52,643 nt of DNA from Marininema mesophilum (GTDB lineage Bacteria; Bacillota; Bacilli; Thermoactinomycetales; DSM-45169), in the NCBI RefSeq assembly GCF_900106775.1, contig NZ_FNNQ01000018.1, positions 1-52,643 of the forward strand, written 5' to 3'. The notes under the pieces are model-generated. The model was given only the letters and a program-made list of their open reading frames with translations. It ran no database searches and had not been told where the DNA came from. Of the stretch, positions 15,327-23,923 are shown in pieces; position 1 is the first letter of the stretch, and every line of letters begins with the position of its first letter. The translations under genes were made by a program, and so were the position numbers.

Positions 15327-15662
15327 TCAGTTTTTTGCTTCTGCTACCTTAAGCTCATTAACTTCTTGAACTTGCTCTTCGCTAATTCCCAGCGCTTTTT
15401 GGAGTGAGCTCATTAACATACTAACCACTGGTTCCATTCCATCCCGTTCTACTGCGATGGATAGCCTCCGCCCTGCTTCCTGGATCGATAACTTTGGTTC
15501 AGCATGGATCATCCCCGCCCATGCGAGAGCAACCATGGTGCGAGCACCCGTTTTTGAGAAGGCCTCGAAGCAACTGTCCACCCCTAACTCCTTCTCTAAT
15601 GCCGATAATGCATTAAAGTCGAACCGGATTTCGCGCTGTTTATCCATGTGAATGACCGTCAT
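15327..15662 (-). CDS. Tail assembly chaperone, upstream (G) part
   Basis: About 111 residues (DKQREIRFDFNALSALEKELGVDSCFEAF…ALAWAGMIHAEPKLSIQEAGRRL), a standard tail chaperone. ATG 15662 is chosen because AAGGAG then lies nine bases upstream. The last codons GCA AAA AAC TGA contain A AAA AAC, a classical -1 slippery heptamer right before the stop. It lies between the major tail protein and the tape measure gene, the canonical place for the gpG/gpGT pair. Confidence 0.85.
   Translation of the reverse strand: MTVIHMDKQREIRFDFNALSALEKELGVDSCFEAFSKTGARTMVALAWAGMIHAEPKLSIQEAGRRLSIAVERDGMEPVVSMLMSSLQKALGISEEQVQEVNELKVAEAKN
15330..15336 (-). promoter_or_regulatory. -1 ribosomal frameshift site (A AAA AAC)
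   Basis: On the minus strand the heptamer A AAA AAC directly precedes the TGA of the G ORF in the correct phase (X XXY YYZ). After slippage the ribosome reads CTG ACT GGC … in frame into the T ORF, without any stop between. This matches lambda gpG/gpGT-type programmed frameshifting. Confidence 0.8.
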
Positions 15663-15731
15663 GATTGTCATCTCCTTCATTTAAATAAGGCCAGGTAGTT
15701 TATAACTTGGCTACCTGACCTTCAATTGCAC

Positions 15732-16172
15732 TTATTTCTTGGGAATATCCTTGATGTCATAAGCTCCAGTCCCTTGAAGACTCATCGACATGGAATACCC
15801 ATCATCCATCGGAGACTCTTCCGACAGCTCGGTAATGATTGCGGTCCCCTCTTTCATCTTTCCATCGGGTTGCCGCCACTGAATGATCACGGGCGTCCCG
15901 GTTCTCTTTGCCGTATTAAGCAAGGTGATCCCCTCATCGTCCTGGACCCAGAAGGCGTCATTATCCAGCTCCCACTCTTGCGCCCCAGGGAGAAATTCTT
16001 TCCAGACGGGGCCTCCTATTGGCTTTTTTCTTGTCACCTCGATGGTTTCCGTCGAGGTTTTAAACTTCGTCTCCGATTGTCCACCAACAAACACAGGCGA
16101 TCCTGCCGGAGTGGCTGGATCGTTCACCCATAGGGTCACATCGTTCCCGCTAAATACATCACCCTTTGCCAT
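15732..16172 (-). CDS. Major tail (tube) protein
   Basis: 146 residues (GNDVTLWVNDPATPAGSPVFVGGQSETKFKTSTETIEVTRK…GAQEWELDNDAFWV…TIQWRQPDGKMKEGTAIITELSEESPMDDGYSMSMSLQGTG). This is the TP901-1-type tail tube fold of beta strands ending in a SMSLQGTG-like strand. It lies between the DUF3168 tail terminator and the tail chaperones, as expected. It polymerises as hexameric rings around the tape measure protein. Confidence 0.88.
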   Translation of the reverse strand: MAKGDVFSGNDVTLWVNDPATPAGSPVFVGGQSETKFKTSTETIEVTRKKPIGGPVWKEFLPGAQEWELDNDAFWVQDDEGITLLNTAKRTGTPVIIQWRQPDGKMKEGTAIITELSEESPMDDGYSMSMSLQGTGAYDIKDIPKK

Positions 16173-16174
16173 CC

Positions 16175-16570
16175 CTATCCCTTCCTTTCATGAATCAAAA
16201 AGCGGAAACGCAACACCCCATGGCGATAGCCATCGGGATCTTTCAGCGTCTCCGCAAGTTCTAATCTGATTCCGGATACAAAGAAACCCTCTAGTTCCAA
16301 TCGAGCACGCGAGGTTAACCCTTCACTAATCTGGCTCATCATCCCCTTGCACTGCTTATTTCCCCCTCGATCCGTCCAAACATGGATCGTGATCGTTTCC
16401 TGTGTTCCTGGAGATTGTTTCGTTCGCCAACTTGCTGAGGTGGTCTCCCCCAGCACCACATAGGGAAACTTCGTTAAACTTGGCGCTTCACCATCGAAAA
16501 TCGGGACAGACAAAACCTCTTTCAGATGGTTAACCACCGCCTTCTGGATTTCCCAGCTTGCCAGCTTCAT
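16175..16570 (-). CDS. Tail terminator/completion protein (DUF3168)
   Basis: 131 residues, with the DUF3168 pattern: VVNHLKEVLSVPIFDGEAPSLTKFPYVVLGETTSASWRTK…ETITIHVWTDRGGNKQCKGMMSQISEGL. Such proteins cap the tail tube and join it to the neck. Its start overlaps the gp10-like gene by four bases. Confidence 0.85.
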   Translation of the reverse strand: MKLASWEIQKAVVNHLKEVLSVPIFDGEAPSLTKFPYVVLGETTSASWRTKQSPGTQETITIHVWTDRGGNKQCKGMMSQISEGLTSRARLELEGFFVSGIRLELAETLKDPDGYRHGVLRFRFLIHERKG

Positions 16571-16938
16571 TGGAGTTTGGCCAACTCCTTCCGCATCTCA
16601 TTAACATATCCAGTCCGCTCTTCTTCCGCAGCAGGGTGGAGAAAGGGGCTGGCCGCCATTTTCTTGGTGCCAAACTCAATGAAAGGGGCTTTCCACCCTC
16701 TTGGTTTGGTGGGCCCTACCTTTGCCGAAAGACCCCCTTGGGTGCTCTCTACCTGAATGCTGTCTCGGGTATCGCCCGTATCAACGAGAACCCGCTTCTT
16801 AGCCCCTTCCTTTACCGCTTCAGCCGTTTTTTTGACGACGCCCTTGACTCCTGCCTGCTTCGCCACTGCATAGGACCGGAATCGCGCCACCGCTTTCGCG
16901 GTATCGCAATCAATCTCCACTTTCATCCCCCGTGCCAT
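16567..16938 (-). CDS. HK97 gp10-type neck/tail-completion protein
   Basis: 123 residues: a basic helical N-terminus (AKAVARFRSYAVAKQAGVKGVVKKTAEAVKEGAKKRVLVDTGDTRDSI) then APFIEFGTKKMAASPFLHPA. VDTGxxRxSI and (Y/F)xEFGT…PFLxPA are the family signatures. It is part of the head-tail joining cluster and overlaps neighbours on both sides. Confidence 0.88.
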   Translation of the reverse strand: MARGMKVEIDCDTAKAVARFRSYAVAKQAGVKGVVKKTAEAVKEGAKKRVLVDTGDTRDSIQVESTQGGLSAKVGPTKPRGWKAPFIEFGTKKMAASPFLHPAAEEERTGYVNEMRKELAKLQ

Positions 16939-17263
16939 CTAAATCACCTACCTTTTCCTCTGCCATCAGCTCTAGCTCCCTCCCCCGTTCCATGGGATCG
17001 ATGACACGAGTTACCTCGAATATGCGATCACCAAAAAGCACTCGCATCGTCGGCTGAACCCCAGCTCGATAGCGCATACGAATCCGATGGGTTACGGTCG
17101 AGGCCACCTGTTGTGCTTCCAGGAGTTCCTTCCCTGAGAGCGGCTCGATACTCGCCCAACCCTTCACCCAATCCTCCCACCCCTCACTCCATCCGCCCCC
17201 TTCGCCTGAGAAAATGGTCGGTTTCTGAATGGTGACTCGATGACGGAGCTTGCCCACCTCCAT
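16910..17263 (-). CDS. Head closure (stopper) protein, SPP1 gp16 type
   Basis: 117 residues: GKLRHRVTIQKPT…GWSEGWEDWVKGWASIEPLSGKELLEAQQVASTVTHRIRMRYRAGVQPTMRVLFGDRIFEVTRVIDPMERGRELELMAEE. LRHRVTIQ and the W…WA.I.PLSG.E block are diagnostic. It plugs the portal after DNA packaging. Start and stop overlap adjacent neck genes. Confidence 0.92.
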   Translation of the reverse strand: MEVGKLRHRVTIQKPTIFSGEGGGWSEGWEDWVKGWASIEPLSGKELLEAQQVASTVTHRIRMRYRAGVQPTMRVLFGDRIFEVTRVIDPMERGRELELMAEEKVGDLDGTGDESGD

Positions 17264-17832
17264 TAGATATACCTCCAGATTCGATAGGGATTGAGAAGCG
17301 CATCTACCGCCAATGGCAGAGTAGTCATAGAGGTTTCGCTGACTGCTTCCCGATGCTCATACCAGTGACCGATCATGAGGAGCATCGCCTGTTTAATCGG
17401 TTGGGGAACATCGTTGGATTCGCCATATCCTGATACAAAGTCGATGACGACAGCGCCAGGACGACTAGCGGTAGCCGGCCAGCCAGCGATAGGGACGATT
17501 CGGCTCGGTTCCGTGGTAGAGTCGGTCCAAAAATCAGCTCCTTCTTTGAGAATCTGCGCCTTCCCCAAGGGATCTATATATTGAAGCTTTTGAACGAGTT
17601 GAATCGGAGGCTTAGGAAGTAAAAGAGCCTCGTCTGGGCATCCATTCAAGGATAGTTGGTGGGTTTGCGTGAGGAAAGCCCGCTGAGTAATCGACTCGGC
17701 ATGTTCTCTGGCTGCTCCGATCAAGCCGGATATATGGCTATCTTCGTCATTCCCATCTATTCGAAGGTGAGCCTTGGCCTCCTCTAAAGTCAGGGGCTCC
17801 TCTTTCGGAGGGGTCAGCCTTCTCAGCCCCAT
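17263..17832 (-). CDS. Head-tail connector (adaptor), HK97 gp6 type
   Basis: 189 residues. LTLEEAKAHLRIDGNDEDSHISGLIGAAREHAESITQRAFLTQTHQLSL is the family N-terminus, and DVPQPIKQAMLLMIGHWYEHRE the C-terminal helix. It binds the portal ring as the first connector layer. It starts right after the small protein at 17833. Confidence 0.92.
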   Translation of the reverse strand: MGLRRLTPPKEEPLTLEEAKAHLRIDGNDEDSHISGLIGAAREHAESITQRAFLTQTHQLSLNGCPDEALLLPKPPIQLVQKLQYIDPLGKAQILKEGADFWTDSTTEPSRIVPIAGWPATASRPGAVVIDFVSGYGESNDVPQPIKQAMLLMIGHWYEHREAVSETSMTTLPLAVDALLNPYRIWRYI

Positions 17833-18045
17833 CTATTTAGCCCCCTTTCGCCGCGGGGCCGGCTTTCTGGCGGCCGTTTCTGCCGGAGATAGCGAAGCTG
17901 TCTCACCCTCTGCCCAGTCAGCGAGCCGACTTCCCACCCAAGCCGATGCTTGTGATTCACTCAGTTCGACAATTTGACCGGGTGCATAACTCCACGACTC
18001 CGACGCCACGCCGACGATCATCTTTACCTTCATGGATCCGCTCAT
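17833..18045 (-). CDS. Small phage protein after the capsid gene
   Basis: About 70 residues; ATG at 18045 has GGAGG eight bases upstream, better than the GTG at 18054. The sequence KVKMIVGVASESWSYAPGQIVELSESQASAWVGSRLADWAEGE is an SH3-like small domain often found between capsid and connector genes, followed by a basic Ala/Pro/Arg tail (RKPAPRRKGAK) suited to nucleic-acid or capsid contact. Role not known. Confidence 0.7.
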   Translation of the reverse strand: MSGSMKVKMIVGVASESWSYAPGQIVELSESQASAWVGSRLADWAEGETASLSPAETAARKPAPRRKGAK

Positions 18046-18085
18046 CGAATCCACCTCCTTTAAATCGAGCTATATCGCCCCCTCA

Positions 18086-19309
18086 TTAGGTCGCGGAGTT
18101 CTGGAAGTAAACAACGGCATCGGGCAAGATCAATTTTCCATCGGTCCGCTGGTACATTCGAAAACCGACTTGACCATTGGCCGCGTAAAGCTCCGTCAGC
18201 CTTTGCATCACTCGACCTTGTCTATCGGCGATCCAGTAATAGGAGAAATCACCGAATAGCATGGATTTTGCATTGGCTGCCATCGCGGGCACAAAGTCCG
18301 AAATTGCCACGGGCCGGGCTAGGATGCGATCCGGCTGCCCTGCTTGCAGCCCGGGTGTCCATAGATATTGCCCCGTGTTATCCTTCAGCTTGCGAATGGC
18401 TTTGGCCGTCCCGTCCGAGAACAACCAAGTAGCGTTTGTTCTATAAGGGCGCCCTAAGGCGTGGAACGTATCGAATAAATCATCGGTCGTAATGGACGTC
18501 GTATTCCCTATAGCGGCTACTTTACCTGGGGTGGCGCCATTGATGATCCCCGTCGGTTTCCCCGTACCATCTCCATTCACAAAAGCTGCCTCCTCAGCCA
18601 CCCCAAAACGACGGGCAAACGCATCGGCGACATATTCATCGATACTGAAAACCGAATCATTCAATAGTTCCTCCGAGACTTTGATGATCGTCCCTAATTT
18701 ATAGGCACTCAGCGTGGTCTGTCCGAATTTCGCATCACTTTCAGTGAAGACCGCATTCTCCGCCAGCCAGGTCGCCGCACCGAAATCGGTCTCGACGGGG
18801 ATCTGATTCGGTGCATTGGTAGTAATGACTTTACAAAGCGAGCGCATGACATTGAACGGGAGGAGCTTTTGGATCAATGTCTTTTCAAATTCCGTCGGAA
18901 CGAGATAGCCCCCTGCCGTATTGGTTGCCGTTGCCAGCGCTCTTACTTCAGGGTCCTGCAATAGAGCCAACTGCTCCGCAGATAAAGCATTACGATCCTG
19001 ACGTATAGCTTCCCAGAATGCTTTTCGATACGCCTCTCTCTCCTGCATTCGCTTTCTCTCTTCGGGAGGCTGTGGATCAGGGCGATTGGCTGGAGTCAAC
19101 GTCTCCTTTAAATCCGCTTCAATTCCCGACATCCTCTCCTCGCGCTCGATTTCCTTGGCTCTTTTGTCTACCTCCGCCATGATCGTTTCATAGTGTTGCT
19201 CTTCTTCCGCCGTCATTTCGCGTTTCTCTTGTTCTACTTTGTCTAACACTTCTCGCGCCTGCTTGACTAAAGCCGCACGCTTTTGTCTCATTTCCAGCAC
19301 ATTTTTCAT
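18086..19309 (-). CDS. Major capsid protein, HK97 fold
   Basis: 407 residues from ATG 19309 (AGGAGGAA nearby); the longer frame to 19390 is not used. The N-terminal about 110 residues form a coiled-coil scaffold/delta domain (RQKRAALVKQAREVLDKVEQEKREMTAEEEQHYETIMAEVDKRAKEIEREE), removed by the protease. The capsid domain starts around ATATNTAGGYLVPTEFEKTLIQKL, and DTFHALGRPYRTNATWLFSDGTAKAIRKLKD and SYYWIADRQGRVMQRL are typical. It is next to its protease and portal. Confidence 0.95.
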   Translation of the reverse strand: MKNVLEMRQKRAALVKQAREVLDKVEQEKREMTAEEEQHYETIMAEVDKRAKEIEREERMSGIEADLKETLTPANRPDPQPPEERKRMQEREAYRKAFWEAIRQDRNALSAEQLALLQDPEVRALATATNTAGGYLVPTEFEKTLIQKLLPFNVMRSLCKVITTNAPNQIPVETDFGAATWLAENAVFTESDAKFGQTTLSAYKLGTIIKVSEELLNDSVFSIDEYVADAFARRFGVAEEAAFVNGDGTGKPTGIINGATPGKVAAIGNTTSITTDDLFDTFHALGRPYRTNATWLFSDGTAKAIRKLKDNTGQYLWTPGLQAGQPDRILARPVAISDFVPAMAANAKSMLFGDFSYYWIADRQGRVMQRLTELYAANGQVGFRMYQRTDGKLILPDAVVYFQNSAT

Positions 19310-19322
19310 GGATACATTCCTC

Positions 19323-20048
19323 CTATAGTTTCGATACCAACTCAAGACGTTTCCGAAGCATCGCCACACTGCGCACCTGCGCGGGGGCATCTTCGGATTG
19401 TGCCAAGGAAGTCCCCTGACTCGCCTCGGCAGGGATGAGGTCTTTCAATGAAGCAATACCTTGTTCCAGAAAGGAGCGATCCTCCTTACTGAAAGGAAGA
19501 CCGCTTCTGGCCCGCACCATGATTTGCGTCAAGTGGTCAAAATCAAGACCCGCCTCCTGGATGAGAGAGCGGGCCTTGATGGTGGTTTGTGGGTATGCCG
19601 GATAGGTAACGGGGCTGACATCGAATAGATCCACCTCCTCCAAGGTTCGAACATTTTCCTTCCCTCTTACCTCCCAATTGTCGGAAACTGTGCGGAACCC
19701 AAAGGACATCTGATTGATGTCGCCTCGCTTCATACTCGTGATTAAATCCCTTGCCCAGCTAGTATCGGGGGGATCTATTTCGATGGCCAGTCCTCGCTCA
19801 TCCTCTTGCATGGTCAAAGTCCCAGATTTATTACGGCCCAGCACATAATCAGGGTTGTGATTCCAAAGGGCTCTGACATCTGCTGACTTCAATGTCTTAT
19901 CGAAAGCTCCTGGTGCGATCTTCTCTCTAAATCCTCCTAGATTCTCGGAGAGCTTACCAAAGACCGCTGCGTACCCTCTGATCTTTGGCGACTCATCCCC
20001 TTCTGTCCGGAACTCCAGCAATGGGAACGCTCTTCGCTCTATTTTCAT
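19323..20048 (-). CDS. HK97-type prohead maturation protease
   Basis: 241 residues. KIRGYAAVFGKLSENLGGFREKIAPGAFDKTL is the family start; VRALWNHNPDYVLGR holds the catalytic His and MSFGF the catalytic Ser. The C-terminal extension is long and helical. It cleaves the capsid scaffold domain during maturation. It lies between portal and capsid genes with short spacers. Confidence 0.93.
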   Translation of the reverse strand: MKIERRAFPLLEFRTEGDESPKIRGYAAVFGKLSENLGGFREKIAPGAFDKTLKSADVRALWNHNPDYVLGRNKSGTLTMQEDERGLAIEIDPPDTSWARDLITSMKRGDINQMSFGFRTVSDNWEVRGKENVRTLEEVDLFDVSPVTYPAYPQTTIKARSLIQEAGLDFDHLTQIMVRARSGLPFSKEDRSFLEQGIASLKDLIPAEASQGTSLAQSEDAPAQVRSVAMLRKRLELVSKL

Positions 20049-20061
20049 CTCATCATCCCTT

Positions 20062-22095
20062 TTAAAATGTTGAAGCTACGATCATGCAATCGCACCCTCT
20101 ATGCAAGGGAGGGTGTCCAACATTAGTGGACGGAATCAGCGGCTTTTCTCCCTCTGGTTGCAGTTCTTCACCCTTCCCGACGAATGTGCTATTAATCCCA
20201 ACCGTTTTCCCATCCATCTGAGCGCAGTATCTACAACTCCCTCCCGATGATCGCCACTGAACTCTCATAAAGCCCGCGCTTATATAAGTTGCCTTAGCGA
20301 AGGCGTTACCCCCTTGATTCGTTTCCCGATCCGCTACCTTTGCTGGCCTATTCTCCTCCCACTCGTTGAATCGTTCATTTAGAGATATTAAAGGATCAGC
20401 TCCTTGCTCCAAAGCCTCTCGTAAATTTTTTCTCAGTTGTCCGAGTGAGGAACCAATATAGCGAGCAACAAAAGTAGACAAGTAGGCTCCTGCAAACTCC
20501 CTTATTTCTGGTGTCATGCCGACTTGATGTCCTACCTCTTCTGCCGCCTCAGCCTGAATGGCCTCGGCAAAAGCGAACACTACCGGGGAGAAGTTACGCT
20601 CAACGAACCCCTGATGATCCCGATAGAATCTTTCCAACCAATCGGTAAATAGTCCCGCATCCCGTTTGCCTAGCATCTTCTCCGCCTGTCGCATGACATC
20701 TGCCTTTTCCCTGCGGATCACCCTGGAAGCGGCCTCGGAAAACATTCGCTTATAGGCATTACCTAATCGTCTCCTAGCGGTAGCTGAACGGATAGATCGC
20801 TGTTCAAGGTCTCTCTTTTCTCGAGATCGGCTATCAGACTCCATCTCTTTTTCATTTGAATCATCTTCTATAGGCTTTTTCTCTCCTTCTGGCACCTGTC
20901 CGACCTGATCCGCAGGCACCATATTGAGCGGAACCAGATACATATCCCCTTGATCCTCAGGGAGTGGGTTCATATTCTCCAGATCGCGAACATCATTCGC
21001 ACTCAGCCAGCCATTCTGCCGTCCGATGGAATACGCTTCATACCGACTCTTGATATCCCCTCTCAGTAACCCATCCACCTTATGCTCGGTGAAGAGGGAC
21101 TTTCTTTCCACCGGAGAAAGTAGTTTCATACTGATGGCTTGTTCCCATCTGACCAACCACGGTCGGATCGTGTGCGTAACGAACTCGATGGATTGATGCT
21201 CGATATTAGAAAAGGTCGCTTGGCTTAAATCCGCCAGCATATGAGGCGGCACCCGGAAAATCCGGGCAATTTCGGTTAACTGAAACTTTCTCGTCTCTAA
21301 AAACTGAGCATCCTCAGGCGGAATGCCGATGCGGGAATACTTCATCCCCTCTTCGAGGATCATCAGGCGGTGTGATCTCGATAAACCGGAGTGAGCTTCC
21401 TCGAATGAACCTCGGATATTCCTCTGTGCTTCTTCACCCAGCCTCCCTGGGTGTTCCAAAACCCCGGATACTTGCGCCCCATTCCCAAAGAATCGTGCAC
21501 CAAATTCTTCAGTAGCAAGCGATAAACCAACCGCTTCCCTCGCCAATGCAATTGGAGAGTAGCCGATAAGCCCGTCATAAGAGAGACCGGGAATATGGAG
21601 GACCCGTTCGGCCGGTAGAATAACCCCCTGCCCATCCGGAAGAAGAAGACGATATTGAAGTTTTCCGCTAGGGAGCCTCTCCGGTGTTACTCGATCTGGG
21701 CGGAGCGGCCAGAGAGCCCGTATTCCCCCTGCTTTGTCGTACTCGATTTCGGCGTACCCGTTTCCCCTTAATGCAAGATGACCCTGGAGGGTTTCTCGCA
21801 GGGTCATCGCGGTCATCTCCTCGTTAGCGATGTCATGAAGGATCGTGTATAGAGGGTGATTGACGGCCTTATCTTTGCCCCCTCCTGGCATTCGCTGATA
21901 AACGGCTAAGGGAAGCGAGGCAATCGTTTCTGATAGCACTCGAACCGCCGCATAGACAGCCGTCGATCTTAATGCAGTATCCTCATTCACCCTAGCACCG
22001 GATGAAGTGGGTCGTCCTCCCATAGCCTCAGTTAACCATCGGTCGGGTCGACTCAACCCGGATCGTTTCTCCCATATCCCCGATACAAACCCCAT
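20062..22095 (-). CDS. Portal protein fused to a MuF-like domain
   Basis: About 677 residues; ATG 22095 has AAGGAG nine bases upstream. Residues 1 to about 390 are an HK97-type portal (AVRVLSETIASLPLAVYQR … PLYTILHD … GNGYAEIEYD … DVRDLENMNPLPEDQGDMYLVPLNM). After a charged linker, a second helical region leads to ISAGFMRVQWRSSGGSCRYCAQMDGKTVG…VGHPPLHRGCDCMI. This is the Cys-rich end of Mu gpF/SPP1 gp7 head-morphogenesis proteins (CxxC, HPPLHxGCxC). Portal and minor head functions are thus on one chain, about 280 residues longer than a simple portal. Confidence 0.88.
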   Translation of the reverse strand: MGFVSGIWEKRSGLSRPDRWLTEAMGGRPTSSGARVNEDTALRSTAVYAAVRVLSETIASLPLAVYQRMPGGGKDKAVNHPLYTILHDIANEEMTAMTLRETLQGHLALRGNGYAEIEYDKAGGIRALWPLRPDRVTPERLPSGKLQYRLLLPDGQGVILPAERVLHIPGLSYDGLIGYSPIALAREAVGLSLATEEFGARFFGNGAQVSGVLEHPGRLGEEAQRNIRGSFEEAHSGLSRSHRLMILEEGMKYSRIGIPPEDAQFLETRKFQLTEIARIFRVPPHMLADLSQATFSNIEHQSIEFVTHTIRPWLVRWEQAISMKLLSPVERKSLFTEHKVDGLLRGDIKSRYEAYSIGRQNGWLSANDVRDLENMNPLPEDQGDMYLVPLNMVPADQVGQVPEGEKKPIEDDSNEKEMESDSRSREKRDLEQRSIRSATARRRLGNAYKRMFSEAASRVIRREKADVMRQAEKMLGKRDAGLFTDWLERFYRDHQGFVERNFSPVVFAFAEAIQAEAAEEVGHQVGMTPEIREFAGAYLSTFVARYIGSSLGQLRKNLREALEQGADPLISLNERFNEWEENRPAKVADRETNQGGNAFAKATYISAGFMRVQWRSSGGSCRYCAQMDGKTVGINSTFVGKGEELQPEGEKPLIPSTNVGHPPLHRGCDCMIVASTF

Positions 22096-22097
22096 CG

Positions 22098-22253
22098 TTA
22101 TCGGCTCCTTAAGAGGCTGATCGTCCCCAGAGCCAGCCCCAGGAGGATCCATGCCGAGGGAGGATAGATCATCCATAAACCCACACCAAGAAACCCTAAC
22201 CCAACCACCATCAGGCAATCATTGGCATCGATCTTGATTGGCTTTCCGTTCAT
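22098..22253 (-). CDS. 51-residue membrane protein between terminase and portal
   Basis: ATG at 22253 overlaps the terminase stop (ATGA) and TAA at 22098 lies two bases before the portal ATG, so the gene is tightly coupled. MNGKPIKIDANDCLMVVGLGFLGVGLWMIYPPSAWILLGLALGTISLLRSR has two hydrophobic spans. Small membrane genes at this place are frequent in siphophages; function unknown. Confidence 0.65.
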   Translation of the reverse strand: MNGKPIKIDANDCLMVVGLGFLGVGLWMIYPPSAWILLGLALGTISLLRSR

Positions 22254-23923
22254 AGGGTAAGTAGCCCCCTTCCTTCGTAAATGGATGGCCCTTCTGTTCG
22301 CAAACGCGCCCTGACGTGGGCATTCAAAAGTGCCGCTATCGGATCGATGCGGTTCGTCGATTTGTCTTTGTCCAGCATGATGTTTTCGTTATGGTCCTGC
22401 CTTGTCACTGCATTGGATATCGCCCAGGTTAGTACCGGATTATTATCGTGGATGATCTTCTTTGACAGCACCAGCTCTCGAAAGTCCTTTGTCGGTTCAG
22501 AAAGCGTTTGGTAACCTTGTCTAATTTCTAAGACAGTGTATCCCTCCGCTTCCATCTCTTGAGCAAAGTGTGTGGCATTATAAGGATCAAAACAAACTTC
22601 GAGCACCTTCCAACCGTGTGTAATCACCTGATCCTGGATGTATTTCATGATGTATCGGTAGTCAACCACGGATCCATCTGTCGCTGCAATCCACTGATCC
22701 CTCACCCACAAATCATAGGGTACTTTATCCGTGTGTCTTTTTTGCCGTAAGGTGTCTTCTGGGAGAAACGAGTGACTCCGAACAACAAACCTTCCATTTT
22801 CCAAGGGGAACACAAAGCCGATAGAGGTCAGGTCAATTTTTCGGGAAAGGTCAATCCCGATATAGCACTCCCTCCCCGTAAGATCGATAGGTTCCTCTTC
22901 GCTACAATCCTTCCATTTCGATAGGGACAGGTAGCCGTTTTCCTTCATATCGACCCATTTATTGATGTTTTTCGTGAGGAAGTTCCTCATTTTTTCGGGA
23001 ACGTCCAAGGCCACCTGATATTCTGCTTTGAGATAAGCGATCCCTTCCTCTGATTGGGCGAGAAGCGGGTTCGCTTTTACCCAGGTTCTTTCATCACCGA
23101 TGTCGTCATCTTCATCCATCTCAGCGATGTAGACGAAATACTGATCATTATCCAAGGTCGACTCCATAATCTTGGTGCAATACTCATATTCGGTATAGCA
23201 AGGACTGTGGATGTTAAAACCCGCCGTCGTAATGATGAAAAGGAGTGGCTGCGCTCGTTGACCCATGCCGGATACTAAGACATCGTACATTTCCGAAGTG
23301 GGATGAGCGTGATACTCATCAATGATCCCTAGGTAGGGATTCAGACCGTCTAAGGTCTTGGTGTCTTTGGATAAGGGGCGGAAAACACTATTGCTTCTCG
23401 GGTCTCTGATGACGCTTTCCTGGGCATTCAATCGCTTCGATAGATCCCTTGAACGGTTGACCATTACCTTTGAATCGCCATAAATGATCCTCGCCTGGTC
23501 ACTTTTCGTTGCCGTGGCATAAATCTCCGCCCCAGCCTCCCCATCGGCCATCAGCATATACAAACCGACCCCGGAGAGAATCGTCGACTTGGCGTTTTTC
23601 CGTGCGAGCTGAATATAGGCTTTTCGGTAGCGACGAAGGCCCGATTCATGATGAACCCAGCCAAAAATGCTCCCTAGAATGAACTTTTGGAAGGGGTCAA
23701 GATCAATCGGTGAACCCGCCAACTTCCCTTTCGTGTGTTTACAGAAACGAAAGAATGAAAAAACCCGCTCCGCGCGGGACTCGTCGAATAGATAAGGGAA
23801 ATCATCCTCCGTATCTTGCCGATCCAGATCCCTCAGGTGCCGCTCGCAGGCCAGTTGAACCCATTTCCCTGCTACCATCTCCTTCGCTACCACCTGGTTG
23901 GCATATTGCGTCACCGCATCCAT
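22250..23923 (-). CDS. terL: Terminase large subunit
   Basis: 557 residues. The ATPase domain has QLARKNAKST as Walker A-like motif and GLNPYLGIIDEYHAH as Walker B (IIDE), with FIITTAGF coupling motif. The nuclease domain contains YIGIDLSRKIDLTSIGFVF with acidic active-site residues and a later EVCFDPYNATHFAQEM. This is the Terminase_1/HK97 type, which usually makes cos ends. It pumps genome DNA into the prohead. Its 3' end overlaps the 51-residue membrane gene, and its start overlaps the small subunit stop. Confidence 0.95.
   Translation of the reverse strand: MDAVTQYANQVVAKEMVAGKWVQLACERHLRDLDRQDTEDDFPYLFDESRAERVFSFFRFCKHTKGKLAGSPIDLDPFQKFILGSIFGWVHHESGLRRYRKAYIQLARKNAKSTILSGVGLYMLMADGEAGAEIYATATKSDQARIIYGDSKVMVNRSRDLSKRLNAQESVIRDPRSNSVFRPLSKDTKTLDGLNPYLGIIDEYHAHPTSEMYDVLVSGMGQRAQPLLFIITTAGFNIHSPCYTEYEYCTKIMESTLDNDQYFVYIAEMDEDDDIGDERTWVKANPLLAQSEEGIAYLKAEYQVALDVPEKMRNFLTKNINKWVDMKENGYLSLSKWKDCSEEEPIDLTGRECYIGIDLSRKIDLTSIGFVFPLENGRFVVRSHSFLPEDTLRQKRHTDKVPYDLWVRDQWIAATDGSVVDYRYIMKYIQDQVITHGWKVLEVCFDPYNATHFAQEMEAEGYTVLEIRQGYQTLSEPTKDFRELVLSKKIIHDNNPVLTWAISNAVTRQDHNENIMLDKDKSTNRIDPIAALLNAHVRARLRTEGPSIYEGRGLLTL

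Noticed and set aside
19310..19390. N-terminal extension of the capsid gene
   Set aside because: Overlaps the protease end, Cys/Arg-rich and unlike capsid proteins; AGGAGG marks the start at 19309.
22096..22218. N-terminal extension of the portal gene
   Set aside because: Covered in another frame by the coupled 51-residue membrane gene, and the portal ATG at 22095 has its own ribosome site.
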